Source: RGIG529 sp050950425
GTDB lineage: Bacteria; Bacillota; Clostridia; Oscillospirales; Oscillospiraceae
Assembly (NCBI GenBank): GCA_050950425.1
Contig: JBMNHO010000001.1
Span: 310,001 to 374,000 of the forward strand
DNA length: 64,000 nt
Reading direction: 5' to 3'
Below are positions 10,359 through 17,223 of the stretch, one piece after another; position 1 is the stretch's first letter; each line of letters starts with the position of its first letter. The notes beneath the pieces are model-generated. The model searched no databases and was not told the DNA's origin. It saw only the letters and a program-made list of their open reading frames with translations. A program made the position numbers and the translations under genes.

Positions 10359-11183
10359 GTGATACGAGCCAATGCCCACAAGTACTCAATATCAGCGCTG
10401 TGCCGGTGTCTGGGCATTGCGCGAAGCACTTACTATTATGAATGTCGCGGTAGAGAAGACGAAAGCGCTCTGGAAGAGGCGGTTCAGACTGCGTATGACG
10501 AGAACCGCCGCGTATACGGTCAGCGGAAACTGAAGCGTGTACTATTTCGAAAAGGCTGGACGATTTCCCGGCGCAAGATCGGGCGGATCATGAAAAAGCG
10601 CGGGCTTGTGTCTGCTTATACCCGAAAGAAGTACCGCGTCCATGCTGTCAAGAGCAATGAAGCGGATATCCCCAACCTTCTTGACCGGGATTTCAACAAT
10701 CAGGCGCCAGGGGCCTGTGTGGTCAGCGATCTGTCGTATGTCATGGTTGGCGCGAAATGGGCGTATATCTGCATCCTTCTTGACCTCGGTGCCCGTGAGA
10801 TCATCGGATACAGCGCGGGTGCGCACAAAAACGCCGATCTGGTACACAAGGCCTTTTCAACGGTGAAAGGGAGCCTCTTCGCCATCCAGATGTTCCACAC
10901 CGACAGGGGCAGCGAGTTCGACAACGCCCTGATCGACGAATTGCTCGACAGCTTCCAGATCAGCCGCTCCTTGAGCATGAAGGGGTGCCCCTACGACAAC
11001 GCGGTAGCGGAGTCAACGTTCAAGATGATCAAGGCGGAGTTCGTTTACTCCCGGCGCTTTGACACGCTCGAGCAGTTGCAGCGAGAACTGGCGGACTATG
11101 TGCACTGGTTCAACAACATCCGCCTGCACGGTACGCTGGGATACCTGTCACCGACCGAATTTAAGAAAACCTGCACCTTATAA
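10359..11183 (+). CDS. IS3-family transposase OrfB (DDE integrase)
   Basis: The 274-residue catalytic subunit has an N-terminal HTH_21 region and an rve-type core. The DDE residues are visible in VVSDLSYV, FHTDRGSEFDN and DNAVAESTFKMIKAE, the last with the usual spacing of about 35 residues. The frame starts with GTG two bases after the OrfA stop and is probably expressed mainly as an OrfAB frameshift product. It looks intact and potentially active. The protein is identical to that of the copy at 12731-13555, so the two insertions are recent. Confidence 0.92.
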   Translation: MIRANAHKYSISALCRCLGIARSTYYYECRGREDESALEEAVQTAYDENRRVYGQRKLKRVLFRKGWTISRRKIGRIMKKRGLVSAYTRKKYRVHAVKSNEADIPNLLDRDFNNQAPGACVVSDLSYVMVGAKWAYICILLDLGAREIIGYSAGAHKNADLVHKAFSTVKGSLFAIQMFHTDRGSEFDNALIDELLDSFQISRSLSMKGCPYDNAVAESTFKMIKAEFVYSRRFDTLEQLQRELADYVHWFNNIRLHGTLGYLSPTEFKKTCTL

Positions 11184-11207
11184 TTTCTGTCCGATTTAGG
11201 GTTGACA

Positions 11208-11541
11208 TTTAATACGTCGTTTTCCATCCGCAGCTGCTGATTCTCTTTCCTGAGCCGCAGAAGTTCATGCTCCTCCGGCGTCCGGTTGTCCACGTCGTGG
11301 CTGGAACCTGTTGCGTTGATCCGCTTCACCCATTTGTCAAAGGCTGATCCGGTCAAGTCGTACTCACGGACAATCTCGCTTCTGGGCTTGCCGTGATTGA
11401 ACAGCTCCACCAGTTGCTTCTTCTGTTCTTCGCTGAAGGTCCTCCGCGCTCGTCTTTCTGCCATGGTTTTCTCCTTCCTTTTCCCCCTTGGAAGTATACC
11501 ATGACCTTATCTTTTCTGTACAGTTTAGTGTAGCCTATCCA
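11208..11541 (-). mobile_element. IS3-family element, copy 2, 5' fragment in inverted orientation
   Basis: From the right, it begins with the same left inverted repeat (ending CCTATCCA at 11541) and includes the promoter region and the first 84 or so codons of orfA (11211-11464, minus). It stops abruptly inside the codons for MENDVL, where it meets the end of copy 1. The missing part is the rest of orfA, all of orfB and the right end. Copies 1 and 2 thus form a head-out pair with two identical outer ends facing the two broken ABC-3C genes. Confidence 0.85.
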
Positions 11542-12145
11542 TCTTTCCTGTATTAATACTGGCTATCTCATAAGCATCAATTGCATGGTTCCTATCATTC
11601 ACGACCTGTAGATGTTTAGCACAGCCCGGTACCGAGCAGATGTGTTTGCAATCATCCAGCAAGCCAGCTCCATATGTACCTTTGGCTTTTGCCGATCCAG
11701 CATTGGCTAAAAGCATTTTGCGATCATTTTCTAATTCTGGATTGACAATAAACTCTAAGGATTGTTTGAATAAATCGAATAAAGCCTCGCCAACATTATC
11801 CTTATCTACATCGTTGACAAAAGGCTGTATATCTTCGGCTAAGGACTCAAGAACCACATCGGTACGCTCATTGGCATAATCAGTGTGATAAACTGATTCA
11901 ATAAAATTATCTCGTGTTAGCCTGCCAAGCATTGACTTGGCCAATTTCTTCGTTGGACCCTTTGTATAGAACTTCCTCAAGGATGAATCCTTGTTGGCTT
12001 GTTCTGACGAAGGGTCTTTTTTTGTTGACCAATCTTCTTCAGGGATGTCGCACAGCATTTGAATCAGATTGCGCATGAAATCAGGAACATCGGCATCCTT
12101 CATAAGATGCGGATGGATGGCATGTACTAATTCAGTAAATAGCAT
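11542..12145 (-). pseudogene. 5' part of an ABC-3C-type gene with a C-terminal HNH-like motif, truncated by an IS
   Basis: The start at 12145 (MLFTELVHAIHPHLM) has AAGGAGG eleven bases upstream. About 200 native codons remain before the IS boundary, after which the frame picks up six IS-derived codons and stops. The body is helical (DFMRNLIQMLCDIPEEDW, LAKSMLGRLTRDNFIESVY). The end carries an HNH-like Cys/His pattern, CKHICSVPGCAKHL. This arrangement matches effector components encoded beside DUF2326 ATPases in ABC-three-component systems. The C-terminal part is lost, together with the middle component and the ATPase head. A good promoter lies upstream at 12256-12284. Confidence 0.55.
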
Positions 12146-12255
12146 GCTGATGCGCACCTCCTTAAAATATCCAAAGTATCTCACGGCATCCTAAAGTATC
12201 TAAAATCGAGACACCCCATTTTGTAAAATAAAAGGGATCAATGAGAGATTGATAT

Positions 12256-12284
12256 ATTATAGCACATTAAACTGAAAAATTCAA
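12256..12284 (-). promoter_or_regulatory. Sigma-A-type promoter for the ABC-3C remnant
   Basis: On the minus strand a -35 box TTGAAT (12284-12279) and a perfect -10 box TATAAT (12261-12256) are separated by 17 bases. The promoter sits about 110 bases upstream of the ATG at 12145 in an AT-rich stretch. The sequence TGATATATTA overlapping its -10 region recurs at 53212, the right end of the prophage, so this promoter may lie at the prophage-ICE boundary. Confidence 0.6.
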
Positions 12285-12524
12285 CCTAATGTTGCTAAAC
12301 GTCAATTTTTATTTGGTCAAATAAAAATATATTCAATGCCTGATTTGCAATAAGGGCAAAGGATACACAAATCGTTCATCACAGCTACCACAGGTGGTTT
12401 GTGAGCGATGAGGAGTACCCTTGACCTTTTGCGCCCATTTTCAGGATTAAGGGTCTGTGTGCTTCTCGCCGCAGATCCTTTTGTGTTGTCCTTTGACCCC
12501 GCACAGGCGGAAAGGACACAACGC
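12285..12524 (+). promoter_or_regulatory. Leader region of the sigma-like gene with two RNA hairpins
   Basis: No convincing gene is seen in this stretch. The first hairpin pairs AAGGGTCTG (12449-12457) with CAGATCCTT (12472-12480), allowing one G-U pair. The second pairs GTCCTTT (12488-12494) with AAAGGAC (12511-12517), which covers the ribosome binding site of the ATG at 12525. Mutually coupled hairpins of this kind suggest control of translation or attenuation of the downstream regulator. Confidence 0.4.
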
Positions 12525-12730
12525 ATGAAAATTCAATGGAAATTTGCAGACGGAACCACATCCGAAGTTGAGGTCAACGAAGAACTCGGAAACTACATCA
12601 CCGCATCACGACGTGAGGAGAGCAATCTCGACCGCAAGGAGCGTTATCACTGCTATTCGCTCGACGCTATCGATTATGAGGGGTTGGAGTATGCGACAGA
12701 CTGGATTGTCAACCCTAAATCGGACAGAAA

Positions 12731-13555
12731 TTATAAGGTGCAGGTTTTCTTAAATTCGGTCGGTGACAGGTATCCCAGCGTACCGTGCAGGCGGATGTTG
12801 TTGAACCAGTGCACATAGTCCGCCAGTTCTCGCTGCAACTGCTCGAGCGTGTCAAAGCGCCGGGAGTAAACGAACTCCGCCTTGATCATCTTGAACGTTG
12901 ACTCCGCTACCGCGTTGTCGTAGGGGCACCCCTTCATGCTCAAGGAGCGGCTGATCTGGAAGCTGTCGAGCAATTCGTCGATCAGGGCGTTGTCGAACTC
13001 GCTGCCCCTGTCGGTGTGGAACATCTGGATGGCGAAGAGGCTCCCTTTCACCGTTGAAAAGGCCTTGTGTACCAGATCGGCGTTTTTGTGCGCACCCGCG
13101 CTGTATCCGATGATCTCACGGGCACCGAGGTCAAGAAGGATGCAGATATACGCCCATTTCGCGCCAACCATGACATACGACAGATCGCTGACCACACAGG
13201 CCCCTGGCGCCTGATTGTTGAAATCCCGGTCAAGAAGGTTGGGGATATCCGCTTCATTGCTCTTGACAGCATGGACGCGGTACTTCTTTCGGGTATAAGC
13301 AGACACAAGCCCGCGCTTTTTCATGATCCGCCCGATCTTGCGCCGGGAAATCGTCCAGCCTTTTCGAAATAGTACACGCTTCAGTTTCCGCTGACCGTAT
13401 ACGCGGCGGTTCTCGTCATACGCAGTCTGAACCGCCTCTTCCAGAGCGCTTTCGTCTTCTCTACCGCGACATTCATAATAGTAAGTGCTTCGCGCAATGC
13501 CCAGACACCGGCACAGCGCTGATATTGAGTACTTGTGGGCATTGGCTCGTATCAC
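12731..13555 (-). CDS. IS3-family transposase OrfB (DDE integrase), copy 3
   Basis: The 274-residue product is identical to OrfB of copy 1, with the same DDE motifs (SDLSYV, HTDRGSEFDN, AVAESTFKMIKAE). It lies in the -1 frame relative to OrfA, beginning with GTG just after the OrfA stop, as expected for IS3 elements that make an OrfAB fusion by slippage. It is intact. Confidence 0.92.
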   Translation of the reverse strand: MIRANAHKYSISALCRCLGIARSTYYYECRGREDESALEEAVQTAYDENRRVYGQRKLKRVLFRKGWTISRRKIGRIMKKRGLVSAYTRKKYRVHAVKSNEADIPNLLDRDFNNQAPGACVVSDLSYVMVGAKWAYICILLDLGAREIIGYSAGAHKNADLVHKAFSTVKGSLFAIQMFHTDRGSEFDNALIDELLDSFQISRSLSMKGCPYDNAVAESTFKMIKAEFVYSRRFDTLEQLQRELADYVHWFNNIRLHGTLGYLSPTEFKKTCTL

Positions 13556-13557
13556 AA

Positions 13558-13845
13558 CTACTTTCGTGCGAATATCAGCGCCGCTTGCTTTAATACGTCG
13601 TTTTCCATCCGCAGCTGCTGATTCTCTTTCCTGAGCCGCAGAAGTTCATGCTCCTCCGGCGTCCGGTTGTCCACGTCGTGGCTGGAACCTGTTGCGTTGA
13701 TCCGCTTCACCCATTTGTCAAAGGCTGATCCGGTCAAGTCGTACTCACGGACAATCTCGCTTCTGGGCTTGCCGTGATTGAACAGCTCCACCAGTTGCTT
13801 CTTCTGTTCTTCGCTGAAGGTCCTCCGCGCTCGTCTTTCTGCCAT
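13558..13845 (-). CDS. IS3-family transposase OrfA, copy 3
   Basis: The 95-residue helix-turn-helix/coiled-coil protein is identical in sequence to OrfA at 10069-10356. It starts 78 bases inside the element end after an AAGGAG site. It probably binds the terminal repeats and regulates transposition. Its transcription runs opposite to the interrupted sigma gene. Confidence 0.9.
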   Translation of the reverse strand: MAERRARRTFSEEQKKQLVELFNHGKPRSEIVREYDLTGSAFDKWVKRINATGSSHDVDNRTPEEHELLRLRKENQQLRMENDVLKQAALIFARK

Positions 13846-14138
13846 GGTTTTCTCCTTCCTTTTCCCCCTTGGAAGTATACCATGACCTTATCTTTTCTGT
13901 ACAGTTTAGTGTAGCCTATCCAGACATTACCCCCGAAACTGAATTGATTCGCGAAGAAGATACCGCTCGAATCAACGCCGCACTGGACAAGCTGTCGGAA
14001 ACGCAGAAACGGCGCTTATTAATGTTTGCGGATGGCTTATCAGCAAATGAAATAGCCCGTAAAGAAGGTGTCGCACCAAACGCCGCGTGGAAATCAATCG
14101 AAGGTGCAAAGAAGAAATTCAAAAAACATTTTTAAATG

Positions 14139-14169
14139 GGTGTATAAAACACCCGCCTTTTCTCCGTAT
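14139..14169 (+). repeat. 31-bp repeated element, copy A (probable promoter or regulatory site)
   Basis: The element begins GGTGTATAAAA and ends TTTTCTCCGTAT, four bases after the sigma gene stop. A second copy at 50676-50706 matches at 27 of 31 positions, with the differences confined to the middle. Both copies lie just upstream of small genes at the edges of the prophage. A promoter read by the phage sigma-like factor, or a relic of a duplicated regulatory module, would both fit. Confidence 0.5.
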
Positions 14170-14170
14170 A

Positions 14171-14200
14171 CCGAGGGACACAAAACACACCGTCCCTCGG
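14171..14200 (+). promoter_or_regulatory. Stable RNA hairpin in the leader of the 68-residue gene
   Basis: A perfect 9-bp inverted repeat pairs CCGAGGGAC (14171-14179) with GTCCCTCGG (14192-14200) around a 12-base A-rich loop. It is followed at once by AAAGGACGGAG and the ATG at 14218. There is no U-run, so it is not an ordinary terminator; control of translation or RNA stability is more likely. Confidence 0.5.
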
Positions 14201-14217
14201 AAAGGACGGAGAAGAAA

Positions 14218-14424
14218 ATGAAGCATAATTTGAAAATCAGCGTTTCAAAGAAGCCCATAGAGAGCGGTGTTGTCAGATGCAAACGTGTAACAATGCGGGA
14301 ACGACTACTTCATTATTTGTTCGGCGAAAAGCGCCGTGTGATGGTCATTGTTCCCGGCGACAGCGTCGAGTGCATTTCTATCACGGAATTGTCGGACGGA
14401 GGTAACATTGCCGATGAGAAATGA
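14218..14424 (+). CDS. Conserved small phage/ICE protein, unknown function
   Basis: The 68-residue product (MKHNLKISVSKKPIESGVV) has a basic central part, RERLLHYLFGEKRRVMVIVPGDSVE. No catalytic motif or membrane segment is visible. Similar small proteins tend to follow sigma-like genes in clostridial mobile elements. Its stop overlaps the ATG of the SNF2 helicase at 14414, so the two are translationally coupled and belong to the early operon. Confidence 0.7.
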   Translation: MKHNLKISVSKKPIESGVVRCKRVTMRERLLHYLFGEKRRVMVIVPGDSVECISITELSDGGNIADEK

Positions 14425-15868
14425 CAATGCACCAATGCTGCCAATGCCAATTAAGGTAAGACCCTACGCTCATCAGGTCACTGCATTCAACTTTGTGTGC
14501 AAAAAATTTGGACTTCTGCCGGAGAGCGTTTATTCGGCAACCGGCTACGGTGCTGCTCTGCTCATGGAAATGGGCACCGGAAAAACGCTCACGACGATAG
14601 CGGTCGAAGGCGCTCTATATAATGCCGGGCGCATCCGCAGGGTGCTGGTAGTCTCGCCTCTTTCGGTTACGGGCGTATGGAAAGACGAACACGATGCATA
14701 CGCGGATTTTGACTACACGCTTGCCGTACTTAAGGGTAGTGGCGAAAAGAAGCTTGATACCCTCCGGCATATGACAGGTCAGCCGCTTCAGGTAGTCGTT
14801 GTGAATTATGAGTCTGCATGGCGGCTAGAAAAAGAACTGGCGGCATGGAAGCCTGATCTCATCATCGCCGACGAGGGGCACAAAATCAAGACGCACAACA
14901 TCTCCGCCTCTAAGGCGATGCATCGGCTGGGCGCAGCTGCGAAATATAGACTGCTCCTGACAGGAACGCCTGTGACGAATAAGGCAATCGACATATTCAG
15001 TCAGTACAAGTTTCTCGACCCACGCATCTTCGGACAAAGCTTTTACAGTTTTAGAAACTACTTTTTCTTCATGACAGGCTACGGCAATCACACACCTGTT
15101 CTGAAAAAGAGCATGGAAGACGAGTTAACCCGTCGTATGCATTCCATTGCGTTTCGTGCAACGAAAAAGGAATGCCTCGATCTGCCTGAAACGACCGACA
15201 TCATTCGCAAAGTTGACCTCGAGTCAAGAGCGATGAAGCTGTATCAGAGTCTTGTCAAGGAAAGTTATGCCGAGCTGTCTGATGGCGAGGTCACCATCAC
15301 CAATGTTTTAACCAAGCTGCTGCGACTCTCCCAACTTACGGGCGGCTTCATCGGCAGTGACGAGAGCAGCGCCACCGAGCAAGTCAGTACAGCAAAGCTG
15401 GATGTGCTGGAGGATATCGTTGATTCGGCATTGGAGGAAAACCAAAAGCTCGTCATTATCGCCCGCTTCGTGCCGGAGCTGAATGCCATCTGCTCCATGC
15501 TTGAGAAAAAACGCATCAACTATTCACTTATCAAGGGTGGCATAAAAGACCGCGATGAGCAGGTCGCACGATTTCAGAATGACCCCGCTGTTCCGATTTT
15601 TGTCGGGCAGGTAGCGACGGCGGGACTGGGTATTACGCTCACGGCAGCAAGCACGATGGTGTTTTACTCTCTGGATTACTCAATGTCAAATTTCGAACAA
15701 TGCAGAGCACGTATCCACCGCGCCGGTCAGCATATGCCATGTACTCACATCTATCTCACCGCCGGGGGCACAGTTGATGAAAAGGTGCTGAAAGCATTGA
15801 AGAATAAGGCAAACCTCGCCAAAACGCTGGTCGATGATTATCGCTATGGCAACAACCCATTTATTTGA
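14414..15868 (+). CDS. SNF2-family DEAD/DEAH helicase of the phage replication module
   Basis: The 484-residue ATPase has Walker A in MEMGTGKTLTTIAVEG, the DEGH Walker B motif in LIIADEGHKIK, motif III LLTGTPVTNKA and C-terminal helicase motifs (VATAGLGITLTAAS, and QCRARIHRAGQ as motif VI). SNF2-like helicases of this size are common in siphophage replication modules and remodel or unwind DNA in the cytoplasm. The ATG at 14414 is chosen because it overlaps the preceding stop and has GGAGG upstream; the frame extends back to 14348 without a site. It is followed at 18 bases by a Gp157-like gene. Confidence 0.9.
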   Translation: MRNDNAPMLPMPIKVRPYAHQVTAFNFVCKKFGLLPESVYSATGYGAALLMEMGTGKTLTTIAVEGALYNAGRIRRVLVVSPLSVTGVWKDEHDAYADFDYTLAVLKGSGEKKLDTLRHMTGQPLQVVVVNYESAWRLEKELAAWKPDLIIADEGHKIKTHNISASKAMHRLGAAAKYRLLLTGTPVTNKAIDIFSQYKFLDPRIFGQSFYSFRNYFFFMTGYGNHTPVLKKSMEDELTRRMHSIAFRATKKECLDLPETTDIIRKVDLESRAMKLYQSLVKESYAELSDGEVTITNVLTKLLRLSQLTGGFIGSDESSATEQVSTAKLDVLEDIVDSALEENQKLVIIARFVPELNAICSMLEKKRINYSLIKGGIKDRDEQVARFQNDPAVPIFVGQVATAGLGITLTAASTMVFYSLDYSMSNFEQCRARIHRAGQHMPCTHIYLTAGGTVDEKVLKALKNKANLAKTLVDDYRYGNNPFI

Positions 15869-15885
15869 TGAAGGAGATTTTTACT

Positions 15886-16308
15886 ATGGACAACTCAGAA
15901 AAACTGTTCGAACTCGCGGATAGACTTAAAGCCCTGCGCGATGAGAAAAAGGAGGTAGAACAAAGCCTCAAGGATGTCAATGCTGAACTGGATGTAGTCG
16001 ATGCTGCGCTGGCGCAACTCATGACTGACACCGAGACGCAGAATTTTACCCGCTCCGGCACCATGTTCTGCCTTACCAACACAACCCGTGCATCGGCGTC
16101 AGCCGAACGCAAAGACGATCTGTTCGAAGCACTTCGTGCCGAAGGGCATGGCGGCCTGATTTACGAAACCGTCAACGCCAACAGTCTATCGGCTTTTGTT
16201 AGAGAGCAGATTTCGGAAAACGATGACGTGTTACCCGATTGGCTTAATGGACTGGTCAATGTATTTGAAAAAACAACCGTGGGCGTCCGTAAGGCGACCC
16301 GCAAATAA
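15886..16308 (+). CDS. Siphovirus Gp157-like protein
   Basis: The 140-residue product starts MDNSEKLFELADRLKALRDEK and forms an N-terminal coiled coil that continues through EVEQSLKDVNAELDVVDAALA. A short conserved C-terminal part follows (FCLTNTTRASASAERKDDL, then NGLVNVFEKTTVGVRK). Gp157-like proteins lie beside recombination and helicase genes in phages of Gram-positive bacteria, and one was linked to phage resistance. The ATG at 15886 has AAGGAG upstream; the longer frame from 15865 is unlikely. Confidence 0.72.
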   Translation: MDNSEKLFELADRLKALRDEKKEVEQSLKDVNAELDVVDAALAQLMTDTETQNFTRSGTMFCLTNTTRASASAERKDDLFEALRAEGHGGLIYETVNANSLSAFVREQISENDDVLPDWLNGLVNVFEKTTVGVRKATRK

Positions 16309-16316
16309 GAACCTGA

Positions 16317-16347
16317 CCCACTTGCCAAATCAAAGATTTGGAGTGGG
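16317..16347 (+). promoter_or_regulatory. RNA hairpin between the Gp157-like and 251-residue genes
   Basis: CCCACT and CCAAATC (16317-16330) pair with GATTTGG and AGTGGG (16335-16347) around a three-base loop. A second small stem, ACCTTG with CAAGGC, follows near 16357-16375. No U-run is present. The position 55 bases before the next start suggests mRNA processing or translational control. Confidence 0.4.
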
Positions 16348-16402
16348 TACCCCAGAACCTTGTTACTCGCAAGGCTCGTAATAAAGAAAGGACGAAAACG
16401 CC

Positions 16403-17158
16403 ATGAAAAACAACGAAAACAAAGCTCTTGCCACCAAGAATAGTGCATTTATGGCACTGAAGGATTTTAACCTGAACGATGTGCTCACAGAGGAACTCTC
16501 CGGCTTGTCCGGTAGCTTTGAGCGCATAAAAATCCCTGCCGCAGGTATGACGGTGTTTGAAATCCCCGGCGAAAACCCCGACAGCCCCGAGACCGTCAAG
16601 GAATTTTTTGCGGTTATCCTGCATCACCACCCGCTGTATGCCTACTATACGGACAAGTATACAGGCGGCTCCAATCCTCCCGATTGTGGTAGCTTTGACG
16701 GCATTATCGGTGTGGGCAACCCCGGCGGCGATTGCTCCAAGTGTCCGCTTAACAAATTCGGCTCTGGCGAGAACGGCGCGAAAGCCTGCAAAAACCGTCG
16801 CCGCATTTATCTGCTCCGTGAAGGTGAGATATTTCCGATGATACTCTCCCTGCCGACAGGTTCTCTCAAGGATTTCACACGTTACATTATGCGATTACTC
16901 TCCAAGGGCAAGAAATCCAATGCTGTGGTTACGAAGTTTACCCTTAAAAAGGCAACCAACAACAACGGCATCGCATATTCTCAGGCGCAGTTTTCGGTAG
17001 ATCGCAATCTGACGGGCGAAGAGTTCGCTCTCATTTCAGGGCTTACCGAGCAGGTCAAAACATTCTCTGCCCGTGTCGGGTATGACACTGAATCCTCCGT
17101 TGATGTGCCCGAAAACGTAGACCCCGAAACCGGTGAGGTCATTGAACCTCTCGCGTAA
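16403..17158 (+). CDS. Phage early protein, possible single-strand DNA-binding or zinc protein
   Basis: The 251-residue product begins MKNNENKALATKNSAFMAL. It has a cysteine cluster (CGSFDGIIGVGNPGGDCSKC, then ACKNRRR) that could bind zinc, and an acidic C-terminal tail (DPETGEVIEPLA) like the tails of single-strand-binding proteins. The middle (PMILSLPTGSLKDFTRYI) is conserved among clostridial prophages. It lies between Gp157-like and DNA polymerase genes, so a replication or recombination role is likely. The family is not named with certainty. The start has GAAAGGA upstream. Confidence 0.6.
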   Translation: MKNNENKALATKNSAFMALKDFNLNDVLTEELSGLSGSFERIKIPAAGMTVFEIPGENPDSPETVKEFFAVILHHHPLYAYYTDKYTGGSNPPDCGSFDGIIGVGNPGGDCSKCPLNKFGSGENGAKACKNRRRIYLLREGEIFPMILSLPTGSLKDFTRYIMRLLSKGKKSNAVVTKFTLKKATNNNGIAYSQAQFSVDRNLTGEEFALISGLTEQVKTFSARVGYDTESSVDVPENVDPETGEVIEPLA

Positions 17159-17167
17159 ATCAATAAA

Positions 17168-17208
17168 GCCGCAGGTCGGGTGGTTTATTTCCATCCGACC
17201 CCAGCGGC
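17168..17208 (+). promoter_or_regulatory. Long imperfect RNA hairpin before the DNA polymerase gene
   Basis: The arms GCCGC..GGTCGG.TGG and CCA.CCGACC..GCGGC enclose an AU-rich loop (TTTATTT). The structure ends 15 bases before the ATG at 17224 and abuts the GGAG site. It lacks a U-run, so control of translation or mRNA processing is favoured over termination. Confidence 0.45.
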
Positions 17209-17223
17209 AGATTGGAGCTGCTT

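Larger units (their letters stand above)
9992..11207 (+). mobile_element. IS3-family insertion sequence, copy 1, missing 5 terminal bases at its right end
   Basis: The left end is TGGATAGGCTACACTAAACT. The right end is the reverse complement of a sequence matching TGTCAACCCTAAATCGG. Compared with the complete copy at 12702-13922 (1221 bp), the outermost TGGAT of the right inverted repeat is missing here and the element joins directly to an inverted fragment of a second copy at 11208. OrfA and OrfB are intact. No target duplication flanks the 9992-11541 double structure (TTG on the left, TCT on the right), which fits an IS-mediated deletion rather than a simple insertion. Confidence 0.85.
12702..13922 (-). 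mobile_element. Complete IS3-family insertion sequence, copy 3 (1221 bp)
   Basis: The element is bounded by imperfect inverted repeats of about 35 bp, both beginning TGGAT (left end TGGATTGTCAACCCTAAAT, right end as the reverse complement of TGGATAGGCTACACTAAACT). A 3-bp target duplication GAC (12699-12701 and 13923-13925) flanks it. It contains OrfB (12731-13555) and OrfA (13558-13845) on the minus strand. It serves as the reference for the two damaged copies at 9992-11541. Confidence 0.93.
12525..14135 (+). pseudogene. Sigma-70-like phage regulator interrupted by an IS3-family element
   Basis: The two halves are 12525-12701 and 13926-14135. Removing the IS (12702-13922) and one copy of the 3-bp duplication GAC restores a single frame of 128 codons. 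The joined protein starts MKIQWKFADG and ends in a sigma region 4-like helix-turn-helix (LSETQKRRLLMFADGLSANEIARKEGV). Small sigma-like proteins of this kind are common in clostridial prophages and ICEs and drive element-specific promoters. Because the break lies before the HTH, an internal start at 13869 could only express the C-terminal domain with an IS-derived N-terminus. Confidence 0.82.

Noticed and set aside
10542..10978. Open frames on the opposite strand of transposase OrfB, repeated at 12936-13372
   Set aside because: The same shadow frames appear in both IS copies only because the IS copies are identical; they have no ribosome binding sites.
12107..12120. A 9-base match ATGCGGATG to the point where recombinase 3 breaks (about 53200)
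   Set aside because: The left copy lies inside a continuous coding frame of the ABC-3C remnant, so no junction can be there; the match is short and likely chance.
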